This document shows, piece after piece, positions 9,315 through 18,092 of a DNA stretch of 64,000 nucleotides. Below the pieces are notes generated by a model. That model made no database searches, was not told the DNA's origin, and saw only the letters and a list, made by a program, of their open reading frames with translations. Source of the DNA: Steroidobacteraceae bacterium (GTDB lineage Bacteria; Pseudomonadota; Gammaproteobacteria; Steroidobacterales; Steroidobacteraceae). The stretch covers positions 248,001 to 312,000 of the forward strand of contig JAPZRU010000007.1 of the NCBI GenBank assembly GCA_027531255.1, in the 5' to 3' direction. The translations under genes and the position numbers were made by a program. Within the stretch, counting starts at the first letter, position 1. Each line of letters begins with the position of its first letter.

Positions 9315-10288
9315 GGTACGACCAGCGCTTCCCGGTTCGCCTGCCACCACTCGCAGAGGCGCTCGAGGCCCACATCGAGACCGATCGACGCGCGGAACCC
9401 CAGCAGCCGCTCGGCCTTCGACACGTCTGCGAGCCGCCGCGACACCGCGTTGACGGCGCGCTCGGGCCCGAACTCCACGCCGAGGTCCGAGCCCATCGCC
9501 GCGAGCAGCGCCTCGGCGAGGCCGCGGAGGCTGGTCTCGCGGCCGCTCGCGACGTTGAAGACCTCGTCGCCGACGTCCGAGGCGAGGGCCATCACGTTCG
9601 CGCGCGCGACGTCGTCGACGTAGACGAAGTCCATGGTCTGGTGGCCGTCGCCGAGGATCAGCGGCGGCAGGCCGGCCTCGATCCGGTCCATCCAGCGGAT
9701 CAGCACTTCCGTGTAGCGGCCGTGCAGGTCCATCCGGGGCCCGTACACGTTGAAGTAGCGCAGCGCGACGTAGGGCAGCCCGTACATCGCGTGGTATGCG
9801 CGCAGCAGGCCCTCGAGCATCGTCTTGGTGGCGCCGTACCAGGTGCGGTCGTTGTACGGATGGTGGTCCTCCGGCGTCGGGAACCGCTCCGCGAGCCCGT
9901 ACACCGAGGCCGACGACGCGGCGATGATCTTGCGTACGCCCGCCCGCCGCGCCGCGTCGACCACGTTGAAGCTGCCGTCGCACATCACCTCGAGCGCCTC
10001 GCGCGGGTCGGCGGCGCAGGCGGTGATGCGGAGCGCTGCCATGTGGATCACGGCGTCCATGCCTTCGCTCGCACGGCGTACCGCCTCGGCGTCGCGAACG
10101 TCGCCGCGTACCAGCGTCACGCGCGGATCGGCGAGCGCGGCCTCGACGTTGGCGAGCGAGCCGCGCGCGAGGTTGTCGAGGATCACCACGCGCGCGGGGG
10201 CGTGGTCGCGCAGCAGCCGGTCGATGGTCGTCGAGCCGATCAGGCCGCAGCCGCCGGTGACGAGGATGTTCGCGCCGTCGATCTCCAT
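9311..10288 (-). CDS. NAD-dependent nucleotide-sugar epimerase/dehydratase
   Basis: A 325-residue extended SDR. It has the NAD-binding ILVTGGCGLIGS loop at residues ~9-19, the SSASVYG strand carrying the catalytic serine, and the WYGATK active-site YxxxK. RYFNVYGPRM and FVYVDDVARA are typical of UDP-glucose 4-epimerase/GDP-mannose dehydratase relatives. ATG start with a GAGGG ribosome site. It acts on a nucleotide-activated sugar in the cytoplasm, feeding either the aminotransferases or the glycosyltransferases. Epimerase versus 4,6-dehydratase cannot be decided by eye. Confidence 0.88.
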   Translation of the reverse strand: MEIDGANILVTGGCGLIGSTTIDRLLRDHAPARVVILDNLARGSLANVEAALADPRVTLVRGDVRDAEAVRRASEGMDAVIHMAALRITACAADPREALEVMCDGSFNVVDAARRAGVRKIIAASSASVYGLAERFPTPEDHHPYNDRTWYGATKTMLEGLLRAYHAMYGLPYVALRYFNVYGPRMDLHGRYTEVLIRWMDRIEAGLPPLILGDGHQTMDFVYVDDVARANVMALASDVGDEVFNVASGRETSLRGLAEALLAAMGSDLGVEFGPERAVNAVSRRLADVSKAERLLGFRASIGLDVGLERLCEWWQANREALVVP

Positions 10289-10297
10289 GCCGCGCCC

Positions 10298-11467
10298 TCA
10301 GGGTTCGCCGTCGAGCCGCAGCACGGCCCCGACCGTCCTCGCTAGGATCGCGAGGTCCATCGGCAGCGACCAGTTCCGCGCGTAGCGCAGGTCCAGCCGC
10401 ACCATCTCGTCGAACGACACGCGACTGCGTCCCTCGACCTGCCAGAGGCCGGTCAGTCCGGGACGCGCCTCCAGCACGCGCCGCAGGTGCCACGGCTGGT
10501 ACTTCTCCGCTTCGTAGGGAATCGGCGGTCGCGGGCCGACCAGGCTCATGTCGCCCTTCAGCACGTTGAAGAGCTGCGGCAGCTCGTCGATGCTGGTGCG
10601 CCGCAGGAATCGGCCGACGGCCGTGACGCGCGGGTCGCCGCGGAGCTTGTACAGCGGACGGTGCGCGTCGCCCTGGTTGACGAGCTCGTGGCAGCCGCGG
10701 ATGAGCGCGGCGACGTAGTCGCGGTGGACGCCGTCGTCCGCGTCGATCCGCATCGAGCGGAACTTGTAGAACACGAACGGCGTGCCGCGCCGACCCAGGC
10801 GCACCTGGCGGAAGATCGCCGGACCCGGGGAGGTCGCCTTGACCGCGAGCGCCGCCGCGACCATCACCGGCGCGAACGCGACGAGCAGCAGCAGCGCGCC
10901 GATCACGTCGAGGCAGCGCTTCAGCGCGAACTTCGACGGCGAGTGCCGGTGGTCCTCCTCGAGCAGGTAGTCGAGCGCCTCGCGCGAGACCTCGCACTCG
11001 GCCGCCAGCGATTCGAACAGCTGGTCGGGGTACGTGCCCGAAACGGTGGTGCAGCCGAGCCCGCCGGTCGGCGTAGCGATGCGCGCGACGAACGCCTGCC
11101 GGCCGGCCGCGTCCGTGTACGGCAGCAGCACGCCCAGCGCTGCCTCGCCGAGGAAGCCGACGCAGTCGGTCTCGCGCCGCGAGCGCTCGATCAGCTCCAG
11201 CACGGCGTCGACTGCGTCGGGCACGCCGCGCAGACCGCGCGGCAGTCGTATCGCCACCAGCGACAGGGGCGCGCGCGAGCGGTCCGAACGGCGCTTCTCG
11301 ACCCGCAGCTGCTGGACGAAGCGCCGACGGGACATGGGGACGCGACGGGCGGTCGCGCGATCGTCCCCGCGCGGATCCTCGGGCGATCGGTCGTCGACCT
11401 GCCCCGGCGGGCGCTTGTCGGCGCGGACCGGCCTGGCGTCCGGGACCTGTAGCTTGGCGTTCGACAC
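10298..11467 (-). CDS. Polyprenyl-phosphate sugar-phosphotransferase with N-terminal degenerate GGDEF-like region
   Basis: A 389-residue protein. The C-terminal ~210 residues are a bacterial sugar transferase (monotopic phosphoglycosyl transferase, WcaJ/PglC type): one hydrophobic segment ([20 protein letters not shown], ~185-205), [27 protein letters not shown] and VGPRP. It transfers a sugar phosphate to undecaprenyl phosphate and starts repeat-unit synthesis. The ~170 residues before it resemble a GGDEF-like fold without the signature (pattern [22 protein letters not shown]). The start is GTG at 11467 with GGGAGGGG 8 bases upstream. The N-terminal reading is inference from pattern only. 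Confidence 0.85.
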   Translation of the reverse strand: MSNAKLQVPDARPVRADKRPPGQVDDRSPEDPRGDDRATARRVPMSRRRFVQQLRVEKRRSDRSRAPLSLVAIRLPRGLRGVPDAVDAVLELIERSRRETDCVGFLGEAALGVLLPYTDAAGRQAFVARIATPTGGLGCTTVSGTYPDQLFESLAAECEVSREALDYLLEEDHRHSPSKFALKRCLDVIGALLLLVAFAPVMVAAALAVKATSPGPAIFRQVRLGRRGTPFVFYKFRSMRIDADDGVHRDYVAALIRGCHELVNQGDAHRPLYKLRGDPRVTAVGRFLRRTSIDELPQLFNVLKGDMSLVGPRPPIPYEAEKYQPWHLRRVLEARPGLTGLWQVEGRSRVSFDEMVRLDLRYARNWSLPMDLAILARTVGAVLRLDGEP

Positions 11468-11515
11468 GACTCGAGCCCCTCCCTGGGCACAGCGCGTTGA
11501 CCTGCGGCGGCGGCG

Positions 11516-12205
11516 TCAGCTGGCTACGGCGTTGCTCTGCCCCGGGTGCGAAACGAGGCGCCGGGCCGGATTGCCGGCGACGACTGCGTCGACGGGCACG
11601 CTCCGGATCACCGTGCTCCCGAGTCCGACGAGCGCGCGGTCGCCGATCTCGACACCGTCGATCAGCCGCGAGCCGCTGCCGACGTAGCAGTTGGCCCCGA
11701 GCCTCGCGCCACCCGCGATCGAGACGTTCGAGCCGACCAGCGTCCAGTCGCCGATCGTCGCGTCGTGGTGCACCACGGTGTTCGGCAGGATGCAGACGTG
11801 GTCGCCGATCACTGCGTTCGCGGTCACCACCACGCCCGCCATCAGCAGCACGTCGCTGCCCACGCTCGCGAGCGGCGAGACCCGTGCCGACGGGTGCACG
11901 ACGCACGCATACCGCTCGCGCGGCAAGCCGAGACTCTCGATCGCGTCGCGGCGGCGGCGGAACGAGCGCGGGCTGCCCGGCACCGCGAGCACGCGCGCGT
12001 CCGCATGCTCGCGCAGCGCTTCCCGCCCGCGTACGGGGTGACCGAAACGCGACGTGCCCTGCTTCCCTGGCGTGTCGTCGACGAAGGCGACGAGCCGCCA
12101 CGCCTCGCCGAGGCAGTCGAGCGCCTCGATCGCGTTGCCGTTGCACGGGAAGATCAGCAGCGGCGCGGCCGCCGTGCCCCCGTCGGTGCGCGCGTGCGAC
12201 GGCAT
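11516..12205 (-). CDS. NeuD/PglD-family sugar O/N-acetyltransferase (left-handed beta helix)
   Basis: A 229-residue protein. The N-terminal ~85 residues match the PglD nucleotide-sugar-binding domain (LLIFPCNGNAIEALDCL). After it come hexapeptide repeats of a left-handed beta helix (VSPLASVGSDVLLMAGVVVTAN, IGDHVCILPNTVVHHDATIG, LGANCYVGSGSRL), ending with the common VVAGNPARRL. The catalytic His is probably in NTVVHHDA. ATG at 12205 lies in a TGATG junction with the aminotransferase upstream. It would acetylate the amino group installed by that aminotransferase, giving an N-acetylated amino sugar. Confidence 0.88.
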   Translation of the reverse strand: MPSHARTDGGTAAAPLLIFPCNGNAIEALDCLGEAWRLVAFVDDTPGKQGTSRFGHPVRGREALREHADARVLAVPGSPRSFRRRRDAIESLGLPRERYACVVHPSARVSPLASVGSDVLLMAGVVVTANAVIGDHVCILPNTVVHHDATIGDWTLVGSNVSIAGGARLGANCYVGSGSRLIDGVEIGDRALVGLGSTVIRSVPVDAVVAGNPARRLVSHPGQSNAVAS

Positions 12206-13323
12206 CAGTGCGTCCGGACGTCCGATCCGCCGGCGAAGTCCCGCAGCGCGTCCACGACCGCGGCGGCCTGCTCGGCCGCGAGTTCGGGAAACATCGGCAG
12301 CGACAGCACTTCCGTCGCGGCGCGTTCCGAGTGCGGGAAGTCGCCGGGCGCGTGGCCGAGGTCGGCGTGCGCGGGCTGCAGGTGCACGGGCACCGGGTAG
12401 TGGATGCCGGTCTGGATCCCGCGTGTCGCGAGCGCCGCGGCGCAGGCGTCGCGGTTCGGCGTGCGGATCGCGTAGACGTGGTAGACGTGCCGGTTGTACG
12501 CGCGTGCCGTCGGCGTGACGACGCCGCTGCCGTCGAGCTCGCGGTCGTAGCGCGCGGCCGCGGCCCGGCGCTGCTCGGTCCAGCGCTCGAGGTGCCGCAG
12601 CTTCACGCGCAGCACCGCGCCCTGGATGCCCTCGAGGCGGTAGTTGTAGCCCTGCATCACGTGGTGGTACTTCCGCTCCGCACCCCAGTCGCGCAGCATC
12701 CGCAGCGTGCGCGCGTGCGTCGGGTCGTCGGTCACGACCATGCCGCCCTCGCCGCACGCGCCGAGATTCTTGCCCGGATAGAAGCTGAAGCAGCCCATGT
12801 CGCCGAGGCTGCCGATGCGCCGCCCCTTGTACTCGGCGCCGTGCGCCTGCGCCGCGTCCTCGATCACGGAGAGCCCGTGGGCGCGTGCCATCTCGACGAG
12901 CGGATCCATGTCCGCGGCCTGGCCGTAGAGGTGCACCGGCAGGATCGCCTTCGTCCGTGGCGTCAGCGCGGCCTCGAGCCGGCGCGGGTCCATCGTCAGC
13001 GTCTCGGGATCGACGTCCACGAACACCGGCTTCGCGCCGGTGTAGCGGATCGCGGCGACCGTCGCGACGAAGGTGAACGGCACCGTGACGACTTCGTCGC
13101 CGGGCCCGACGCCCGCCGCCAGCAGCGCGAGGTGCAGTGCGCTCGTGCCGGTGTTGACCCCGATGCCGAATGCGGCGCCGGAATGCGCGGCGAACTCCGC
13201 CTCGAAGTGCGCCACTTCGCTGCCTAGCGTGAACTGGCACGACTCGAGCACGCCGAGTATCGCGGCGTCGATCTCCGGCTTGATGCCGGCATACTGCGAC
13301 TTCAGGTCGACGAAGGGAATCAC
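12205..13323 (-). CDS. DegT/DnrJ/EryC1/StrS-family sugar aminotransferase (second of two)
   Basis: A 372-residue PLP enzyme of the WbpE/WlbC kind by its opening (IPFVDLKSQYAGIKPEID). It shows GVNTGTSALHLAL, VIEDAAQAHGAEYKG and FSFYPGKNLGACGEGG with the PLP lysine. The start is GTG at 13323 with GGGAGG 9 bases upstream. It lies between a Gfo/Idh oxidoreductase and an acetyltransferase, the same trio (oxidase, aminotransferase, acetyltransferase) that builds 3-acetamido sugars in known O-antigen pathways. The analogy supports a 3-amino sugar, but the acetyltransferase is PglD-type rather than WbpD-type, so the exact product is open. Confidence 0.9.
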   Translation of the reverse strand: MIPFVDLKSQYAGIKPEIDAAILGVLESCQFTLGSEVAHFEAEFAAHSGAAFGIGVNTGTSALHLALLAAGVGPGDEVVTVPFTFVATVAAIRYTGAKPVFVDVDPETLTMDPRRLEAALTPRTKAILPVHLYGQAADMDPLVEMARAHGLSVIEDAAQAHGAEYKGRRIGSLGDMGCFSFYPGKNLGACGEGGMVVTDDPTHARTLRMLRDWGAERKYHHVMQGYNYRLEGIQGAVLRVKLRHLERWTEQRRAAAARYDRELDGSGVVTPTARAYNRHVYHVYAIRTPNRDACAAALATRGIQTGIHYPVPVHLQPAHADLGHAPGDFPHSERAATEVLSLPMFPELAAEQAAAVVDALRDFAGGSDVRTH

Positions 13324-13371
13324 GACGGCGGCCTCCCTGGCTGTGCGTCGGACGATCGGAAGAGTGTGGTT

Positions 13372-14460
13372 CTAGAGCGCGGTGCGCTGCTCGAAGCCGC
13401 GATCCCCGCTGCGTCGCGGTGCGCGCGACTGGCGGCGGTCGCCGGAGCGTCGCTGCACGTACACGGCTTCGCCGCGGCCCCGCATCGAGTGCGTCGCCGC
13501 CTCGATCAGCTCGACGACGCGCAGGCCGAGACCGCCATCGGTGAGCGGCTGGCGGCCGGACTCGATGCACTCGACGAAGTGCCGGCCCTCGACCTGCAGC
13601 GCCTCGGTGGTCGGCAGCTTCGGCGCCCACATGTCGCCCGAGCGGTAGCCGACGCGCAGCTCGCGGATCTGCTGCGGGTCGTCGGTGAAGCTGATCCCCT
13701 TGTCGTAGATCTTCACCTTCTCGCTCGGCTCCATGTCGTCGTAGACGATCATCTTGCGGCTGCCGCCGATCAGGATCTGGCGCACCTTCACGGGTGCGAG
13801 CCAGCTGACGTTGGTGTGCGCGATGACGCCGGAGTCGTAGTACAGCGTGATGAACGCGAGGTTCTCCGGCGTGCCGGAGAAGTGGTTGACCCCGCTCGCC
13901 GACACCGCCACCGGGTGCTCGCCCAGCAGGTGGTCGAGGATCGCGAAGTCGTGCACGGCGAGGTCCGCGATGACGCTGACGTCGTGCTGGAACAGTCCCA
14001 GGTTCACGCGCGTCGAGTCGTAGTAGTAGATGGTGCCCAGCTCGCCCGCCCGCATGATCTCGCCCATCCGCTGCACCGCGCCGGTGTAGACGAACGTGTG
14101 GTCGACCAGCAGCACGCGGTTACTCTGCGCCGCCTCGGCGACCAGCAGGCGCGCCTGCTCCGCGGTCTCGGTCATCGGCTTCTCGAGCCAGAGGTGCTTG
14201 CCCGCGCGCAGTGCCGCGAGGCCGAGGTCGTGGTGCGTATGGACGGGCGTCGCCACCGCGATCGCGTCGATCGAGGGGTCGGCGAGGAGGTCCGCGTAGC
14301 GCGTCGTCGTGGTCACGCCGGGGAATCGCCGCGCGACGAGTTCGAGCTTGCGCGGATCGAGATCCGCGACGGCGGCGACCTGCGCGCCCGGCGTCTCGGC
14401 GAAGTTGCGCACCAGGTTAGGGCCCCAGTAGCCGTAGCCCGCCACACCGATCCTGATCAC
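13372..14460 (-). CDS. Gfo/Idh/MocA-family sugar oxidoreductase, first gene of the polysaccharide operon
   Basis: A 362-residue NAD(P)-dependent dehydrogenase. The N-terminal Rossmann domain (IRIGVAGYGYWGPNLVRNF), the EKPM motif near residue 95 with its catalytic lysine, and the C-terminal beta-sheet domain (HDVSVIADLAVHDFAILDHLLGEHP in part) are standard. The chosen start is GTG at 14460, because GGAGGGG lies 7 bases upstream and the Rossmann strand begins at once; a start at 14526 would add an unlikely 22-residue leader. The last ~30 residues are Arg/Ser-rich. It probably oxidises the 3-position of a nucleotide sugar for the adjacent aminotransferase. Confidence 0.9.
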   Translation of the reverse strand: MIRIGVAGYGYWGPNLVRNFAETPGAQVAAVADLDPRKLELVARRFPGVTTTTRYADLLADPSIDAIAVATPVHTHHDLGLAALRAGKHLWLEKPMTETAEQARLLVAEAAQSNRVLLVDHTFVYTGAVQRMGEIMRAGELGTIYYYDSTRVNLGLFQHDVSVIADLAVHDFAILDHLLGEHPVAVSASGVNHFSGTPENLAFITLYYDSGVIAHTNVSWLAPVKVRQILIGGSRKMIVYDDMEPSEKVKIYDKGISFTDDPQQIRELRVGYRSGDMWAPKLPTTEALQVEGRHFVECIESGRQPLTDGGLGLRVVELIEAATHSMRGRGEAVYVQRRSGDRRQSRAPRRSGDRGFEQRTAL

Positions 14461-14900
14461 CTGCGTTCCCCTCCGGGTCTGCGCCCGTGCTGCGTGGTCT
14501 GCGTCCGGGTCGCCGTTCGTCCCCACCCGGACGACGAGAGCGACCGGTGAGATTGCGAACGACGCTCGATCGGTGCGCCGAGAGCGTCGCTGCAGGACGT
14601 TGCCGCTACGGCCCGTCGAGCGTTACGACGTTGCGTCGTGTTCGAGGCGACGATTTGTAGGGAAAGCGGGTGACGCGGTGTTGCGGAAGTCGGCGTCAAG
14701 CTCGGAGGCGCCGAAATCCAATTTGTGCGGCACGTTGGCGGCTCGAGGAGCCGGATGGGGCCGTCCGGGTCGCACCTCGCGTGCCGTCGGCGCCGCGTCG
14801 CGGCACCGGCGCCAGGCGACTTCGCCGCCCTGAAGGACGGCGCCGATTCCACGGCCGCGTTCCTCGCGGACTTCACGGCGCAGCAGGCGAGCCAGGTCGC
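14461..14900. other. Non-coding stretch upstream of the polysaccharide operon
   Basis: About 440 bases without a convincing gene. It must hold the promoter of the 12-gene minus-strand operon. A TTGACG box on the minus strand near 14695 is a possible -35 element, but no good -10 follows at the right distance, so no promoter is claimed. The right end merges into the chemoreceptor remnant. Confidence 0.4.
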
Positions 14901-15284
14901 GTCCGGCGCGCGAGATCAAGCAGCTGATCCAGGACAGCGCGGGCAAGGTCGAGGACGGCTCCCGACTCGTGGACGAGTCCGGACGCACGCTCGGCGAGAT
15001 CGGCGCGAGCGTGAAGCGCGTGACCGACCTGATCGCCGACATCTCGTCCGCGTCGAACGAGCAGGCCGCCGGCGTCGAAGAGGTCAACCGCGTGATCGGC
15101 ACGATGGACCGGGCCACGCAGCAGAACGCGGCGCTGGTCGAGCAGAGCGCGGCGGCCACCGAGGCGCTCAACGGCCACGCCCGTTCGCTCGCGGAACTGG
15201 TGGCGTTCTTCCGGCTGGGCACGGCCCAGCGCGGCGCGCCCGGTGCCCGCGGCAATGCTCGGGACGACGCGCCTGCCCGCTACA
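14901..15284 (+). pseudogene. C-terminal remnant of a methyl-accepting chemotaxis protein
   Basis: Reading from about 14907 gives EIKQLIQDSAGKVEDGSRLV and onward through the signalling tip region (SSASNEQAAGVEEVNRVIG) to TQQNAALVEQSAAA, the classical C-terminal cytoplasmic domain of a chemoreceptor (~105 residues). There is no sensor domain, membrane segment, HAMP domain or start codon, and a stop lies upstream in the same frame at 14831-14833. The frame has no proper stop of its own and runs on antisense into the neighbouring marC-like gene. This is the tail of a deleted receptor and is not expected to function. Confidence 0.85.
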
Positions 15285-15957
15285 GCGTCTTCAACAGGTC
15301 GGACGCGCCGTTCCAGAACACCTGGATGCCGATGCAGAACAGCAGGAAGGCGGACAGCCGCACGATGATCGTCGTGCCCGTGCCGCCGACCGCGCGGGCG
15401 ATCTTCCCGGAGTTCCGGTAGAGCAGCCACACGAGCAGCGCGAGCGCGATCGTCGCGAGCATCGTCTGCAGGACGAACCCGAGCCACGCCGCCTCGAAGC
15501 CCGCCGGCCGGCTGGCGCCGAGCGAGATCGCGACGGAGATCGTGCCGGGGCCGGTCGTGATCGGCATCGTCAGCGGATAGAAGGCCACGCGGCTCGGCGA
15601 CACCGTCTCGCCCGTGGGCACGGTGCTCGCGGCCGCGCTCTTGCGCTGCTGGCGCTCGTCCGGCGCGCTCAGCAGCTGCCACGCGGACAGCGCGATCACG
15701 ATGCCACCGGCGACCTTGAGCACCGGGATCGAGATCCCGAAGAACTGCAGCACGTACGCGCCCACGTACAGCGAGAACGTGACGATCGCGAACGCGTAGA
15801 TCGCGACCCAGCGCGCGATCCGCTTGCGCAGGCGCGGGTCGTAATCCTGCGTGGCGCCGAAGAAGATGAACGCGCCGCCGAGCGGGTTCACGATCGAGAA
15901 CAGCGCGGTGAACGCGAGCAGGAAGGTCGCGTACGAGCCGGGGGTGACTTCGGGCAT
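15280..15957 (-). CDS. MarC/UPF0056-family integral membrane protein
   Basis: A 225-residue inner-membrane protein with about six hydrophobic helices. The MarC family pattern is seen in LFSIVNPLGGAFIFF near residue 20 and in FYPLTMPITTGPGTISVAIS near 130, with the conserved PLxxP and TGPGTI turns. Length matches the family. MarC was once linked to antibiotic resistance, but that role was not upheld and the function remains unknown. ATG start at 15957. No operon partner: mdh on the same strand ends ~290 bp upstream of it, and that gap holds only mdh's terminator hairpin. Confidence 0.88.
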   Translation of the reverse strand: MPEVTPGSYATFLLAFTALFSIVNPLGGAFIFFGATQDYDPRLRKRIARWVAIYAFAIVTFSLYVGAYVLQFFGISIPVLKVAGGIVIALSAWQLLSAPDERQQRKSAAASTVPTGETVSPSRVAFYPLTMPITTGPGTISVAISLGASRPAGFEAAWLGFVLQTMLATIALALLVWLLYRNSGKIARAVGGTGTTIIVRLSAFLLFCIGIQVFWNGASDLLKTL

Positions 15958-16192
15958 GGGCGCATGATCGCCCGCCGACGGGGCGAGGCCAAGCGCGCGG
16001 CGCAGGAGCGGCGCCGAAGCGGCTGCCAGGCCTCCGGCAGGGCCCGCACGGCCGCCGCGAGCGCCTGGCGCACGGAGCGCTCCGGGTAGTCGAGGTCCTG
16101 CCCGATGGCGAGGACGGCTCCCCTGTCGCGCTCGAGCGTGTTCACGACGTCGCGCCCGGACCGCGGCGCGTTCGCGGCGCGTGCGGCCCGAA

Positions 16193-16226
16193 ATGCACGG
16201 GGCCGCCCGCAGGCGGCCCCGTGCAT
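16193..16226 (-). terminator. Hairpin terminator downstream of mdh
   Basis: Perfect 15-bp inverted repeat (16193-16207 with 16212-16226) around a CGCA loop, 20 bp after the mdh stop. The stem is extremely GC-rich; on the minus strand only a short T run (TTT) follows. Likely the mdh transcription terminator. Confidence 0.75.
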
Positions 16227-16246
16227 CGCGCGCTGCGGTCCGCGCG

Positions 16247-17224
16247 TCAGATCAGGTCCTTGACGCCGTCGCGCTCCTCGCGAAGCTCCTTGTCGGTCGC
16301 CATCATGCGCGCGCGCGAGAACTCGTTGATATCGAGCCCCTGCACGATCTCGTACTTCCCGCCCTTGCAGACCACCGGGTAGGAGTACATCACGCCCTCG
16401 GGAATCCCATAGCTGCCGTCGGACGGGATTCCCATCGACACCCAGTCGTTCGCCGGGCTGCCGAGCACCCAGTCGCGCACGTGGTCGATCGCGGCCGAGG
16501 CCGCGCTCGCCGCGGACGATGCGCCGCGCGCCTTGATGATCGCCGCGCCGCGCTGCTGCACGGTCGGAATGAACGTGTCGGCGTACCAGGACTGGTCCAC
16601 GAGCGACAGCGCCGGCTTGCCCGCGACGGTGCAGTGGTGCAGGTCCGGGTACTGCGTCGCCGAGTGGTTGCCCCAGATGATCGCCTTCCGGATCTCGTTG
16701 AAGTGAACGCCCGTCTTCTCGGACAGCTGCGACAGCGCGCGGTTGTGGTCGAGGCGCGTCATCGCCGTGAACTGCCTCGGGTCCAGCGACTTCGCGTTGC
16801 GGCTCGCGATCAGGGCGTTGGTGTTCGCGGGATTGCCGACGACGAGCACGCGGATGTCGCGCGCGGCCACTTCGTCGATCGCCTTGCCCTGCGCGGAGAA
16901 GATCTGCGCGTTCGCGAGCAGCAGGTCCTTGCGCTCCATGCCGGGACCGCGCGGCCGCGCGCCGACGAGCAGGCCCACGTTGCTGTCCCTGAACGCGACC
17001 TTCGCGTCGTCGGTGGCGACGACCTTGTTCAGCGTCGGGAACGCGCAGTCGTTCAGTTCCATCACCACGCCGGAAAGCTGGGGCAGTGCCGGCGTGATCT
17101 CGAGCAGGTGCAGGTTGATCGGCTGATCGGGTCCGAGCATCGCGCCCGACGCGACGCGGAACGCGAGCGCATAGCCGATCTGACCGGCAGCGCCGGTGAT
17201 GGTGACGGTGACTGGCTTCTTCAT
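16247..17224 (-). CDS. mdh: Malate dehydrogenase (NAD-dependent)
   Basis: A 325-residue cytosolic malate dehydrogenase catalysing malate + NAD+ to oxaloacetate + NADH in the TCA cycle. It has the [16 protein letters not shown] dinucleotide-binding start, the MERKDLL substrate loop, [13 protein letters not shown], the TRLDHNRA substrate-binding segment and [13 protein letters not shown] with the catalytic histidine. Length and motifs match the proteobacterial ~328-residue type. ATG at 17224, with a CGGAG ribosome site. It is monocistronic, closed by a strong hairpin at 16193-16226. The divergent GntR operon begins ~470 bp upstream. Confidence 0.96.
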   Translation of the reverse strand: MKKPVTVTITGAAGQIGYALAFRVASGAMLGPDQPINLHLLEITPALPQLSGVVMELNDCAFPTLNKVVATDDAKVAFRDSNVGLLVGARPRGPGMERKDLLLANAQIFSAQGKAIDEVAARDIRVLVVGNPANTNALIASRNAKSLDPRQFTAMTRLDHNRALSQLSEKTGVHFNEIRKAIIWGNHSATQYPDLHHCTVAGKPALSLVDQSWYADTFIPTVQQRGAAIIKARGASSAASAASAAIDHVRDWVLGSPANDWVSMGIPSDGSYGIPEGVMYSYPVVCKGGKYEIVQGLDINEFSRARMMATDKELREERDGVKDLI

Positions 17225-17575
17225 CGATGACTCCGTGGACGCCGAAAGCGAACGCGCGCGGGCCGGGGCGAGGTGCCGGCAGAGCGGGTGCCCGGAAAAA
17301 GGCGCGGCATTCTAGCAGGGGCGGTCCCGCGGCCGGCCGAAGCGGAGTGCCGGCGTGAAGGGCGTCGTGTCGAGCGTCGTGCCCGCCTCGAGGTCGTGGG
17401 GCGCGGTGATTCCGGCCTTGGCTGTTATAGCCGACCGACACACGAGAGCGAGAAAGCACCGAGCTTCGCAATCCGCGCACCTCGGAAGACGCCGCGGCCG
17501 AGGGGCTCCGGAGTAATTCAAGCTGCTGATTTATATGGGTAAGAACTGCAGGACCGGCAGGCCTGCAAAAAGGGC
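17225..17575. other. Intergenic region between mdh and the GntR/ABC operon
   Basis: About 350 bases without a gene. It is lower in GC near 17420 and 17520-17545 than the surrounding genes and must contain the mdh promoter (minus strand). No convincing coding frame or repeat was seen; the divergent operon's promoter and operator are annotated separately. Confidence 0.4.
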
Positions 17576-17614
17576 TTGCGTTCGTGTTGGTGGTGTAGTT
17601 ATCTACAACACCAA
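17576..17614 (+). promoter_or_regulatory. Promoter with overlapping 28-bp palindromic operator of the GntR operon
   Basis: A near-perfect palindrome covers 17587-17614 (12 of 14 pairs; core TGTAG-TTAT-CTACA). It overlaps a candidate sigma-70 promoter, TTGCGT at 17576-17581, 17 bases, then TTATCT at 17599-17604. A further half-site-like TGTTGTACATCACC follows at 17615-17628. A GntR/YtrA-type repressor is encoded ~0.5 kb downstream in the same direction, so autoregulation by binding here is the natural reading. Confidence 0.65.
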
Positions 17615-17694
17615 TGTTGTACATCACCTCCCGGGCGGGAGGTGGCCCACACCGGAGGCGGGAGCCTCCGCCGAGTCAGAGGAAGGAGAAAGTC

Positions 17695-18030
17695 ATGTTC
17701 GGTCGCATCGTACGCAAGTTCGCGGTGGCGTCGGGTCTGGTGGCCGTGGCGGGCGTCGCGGCGGCGGGTGCGCTGGGTTTCGGCGAGCTCCCGCGTGGGT
17801 ACGCCGAGATCGAGCTGCTCGACAACCAGGCGATGCTGCAGCAGGACCTGGGCGAGATCGTGGTCCGCGCCTCGCGCGAGGACCTGCCGGAAGTGATGGT
17901 GGCGGCCAAGAGCGCGCTGCCGGCGTACGGCGTGTTGGCCGACATCACGGTGCCCGCCAGGCGCTCTGCGCCGCGGGTCGTGGAGTTCAGCCTGCTGGCC
18001 GGTGTGCTCCAGAGTGCGCTGGTACAGTAG
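17695..18030 (+). CDS. Small hypothetical membrane-anchored protein, first gene of the GntR operon
   Basis: A 111-residue protein of unknown family. ATG at 17695 is preceded by AGGAAGGAGAAAG, an excellent ribosome site, so a frame reaching back to 17614 is not the real start. Residues ~7-32 are a signal or anchor helix (FAVASGLVAVAGVAAAGALG); the rest is soluble, acidic in the middle and without cysteines. It lies 62 bp before the GntR gene and is expressed from the operator-controlled promoter, so it is probably part of the stress or transport response run by this operon. No function can be assigned. Confidence 0.65.
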   Translation: MFGRIVRKFAVASGLVAVAGVAAAGALGFGELPRGYAEIELLDNQAMLQQDLGEIVVRASREDLPEVMVAAKSALPAYGVLADITVPARRSAPRVVEFSLLAGVLQSALVQ

Positions 18031-18092
18031 TCCGGTACATCGGCAGATCACTGATGACGATTGCCGCGACGAACCACGCCAGCGAGTTCTCC

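Noticed and set aside
14457-14526. Longer start for the Gfo/Idh oxidoreductase at 14526
   Set aside because: The ribosome site GGAGGGG points to GTG 14460, and the Rossmann strand begins right after it.
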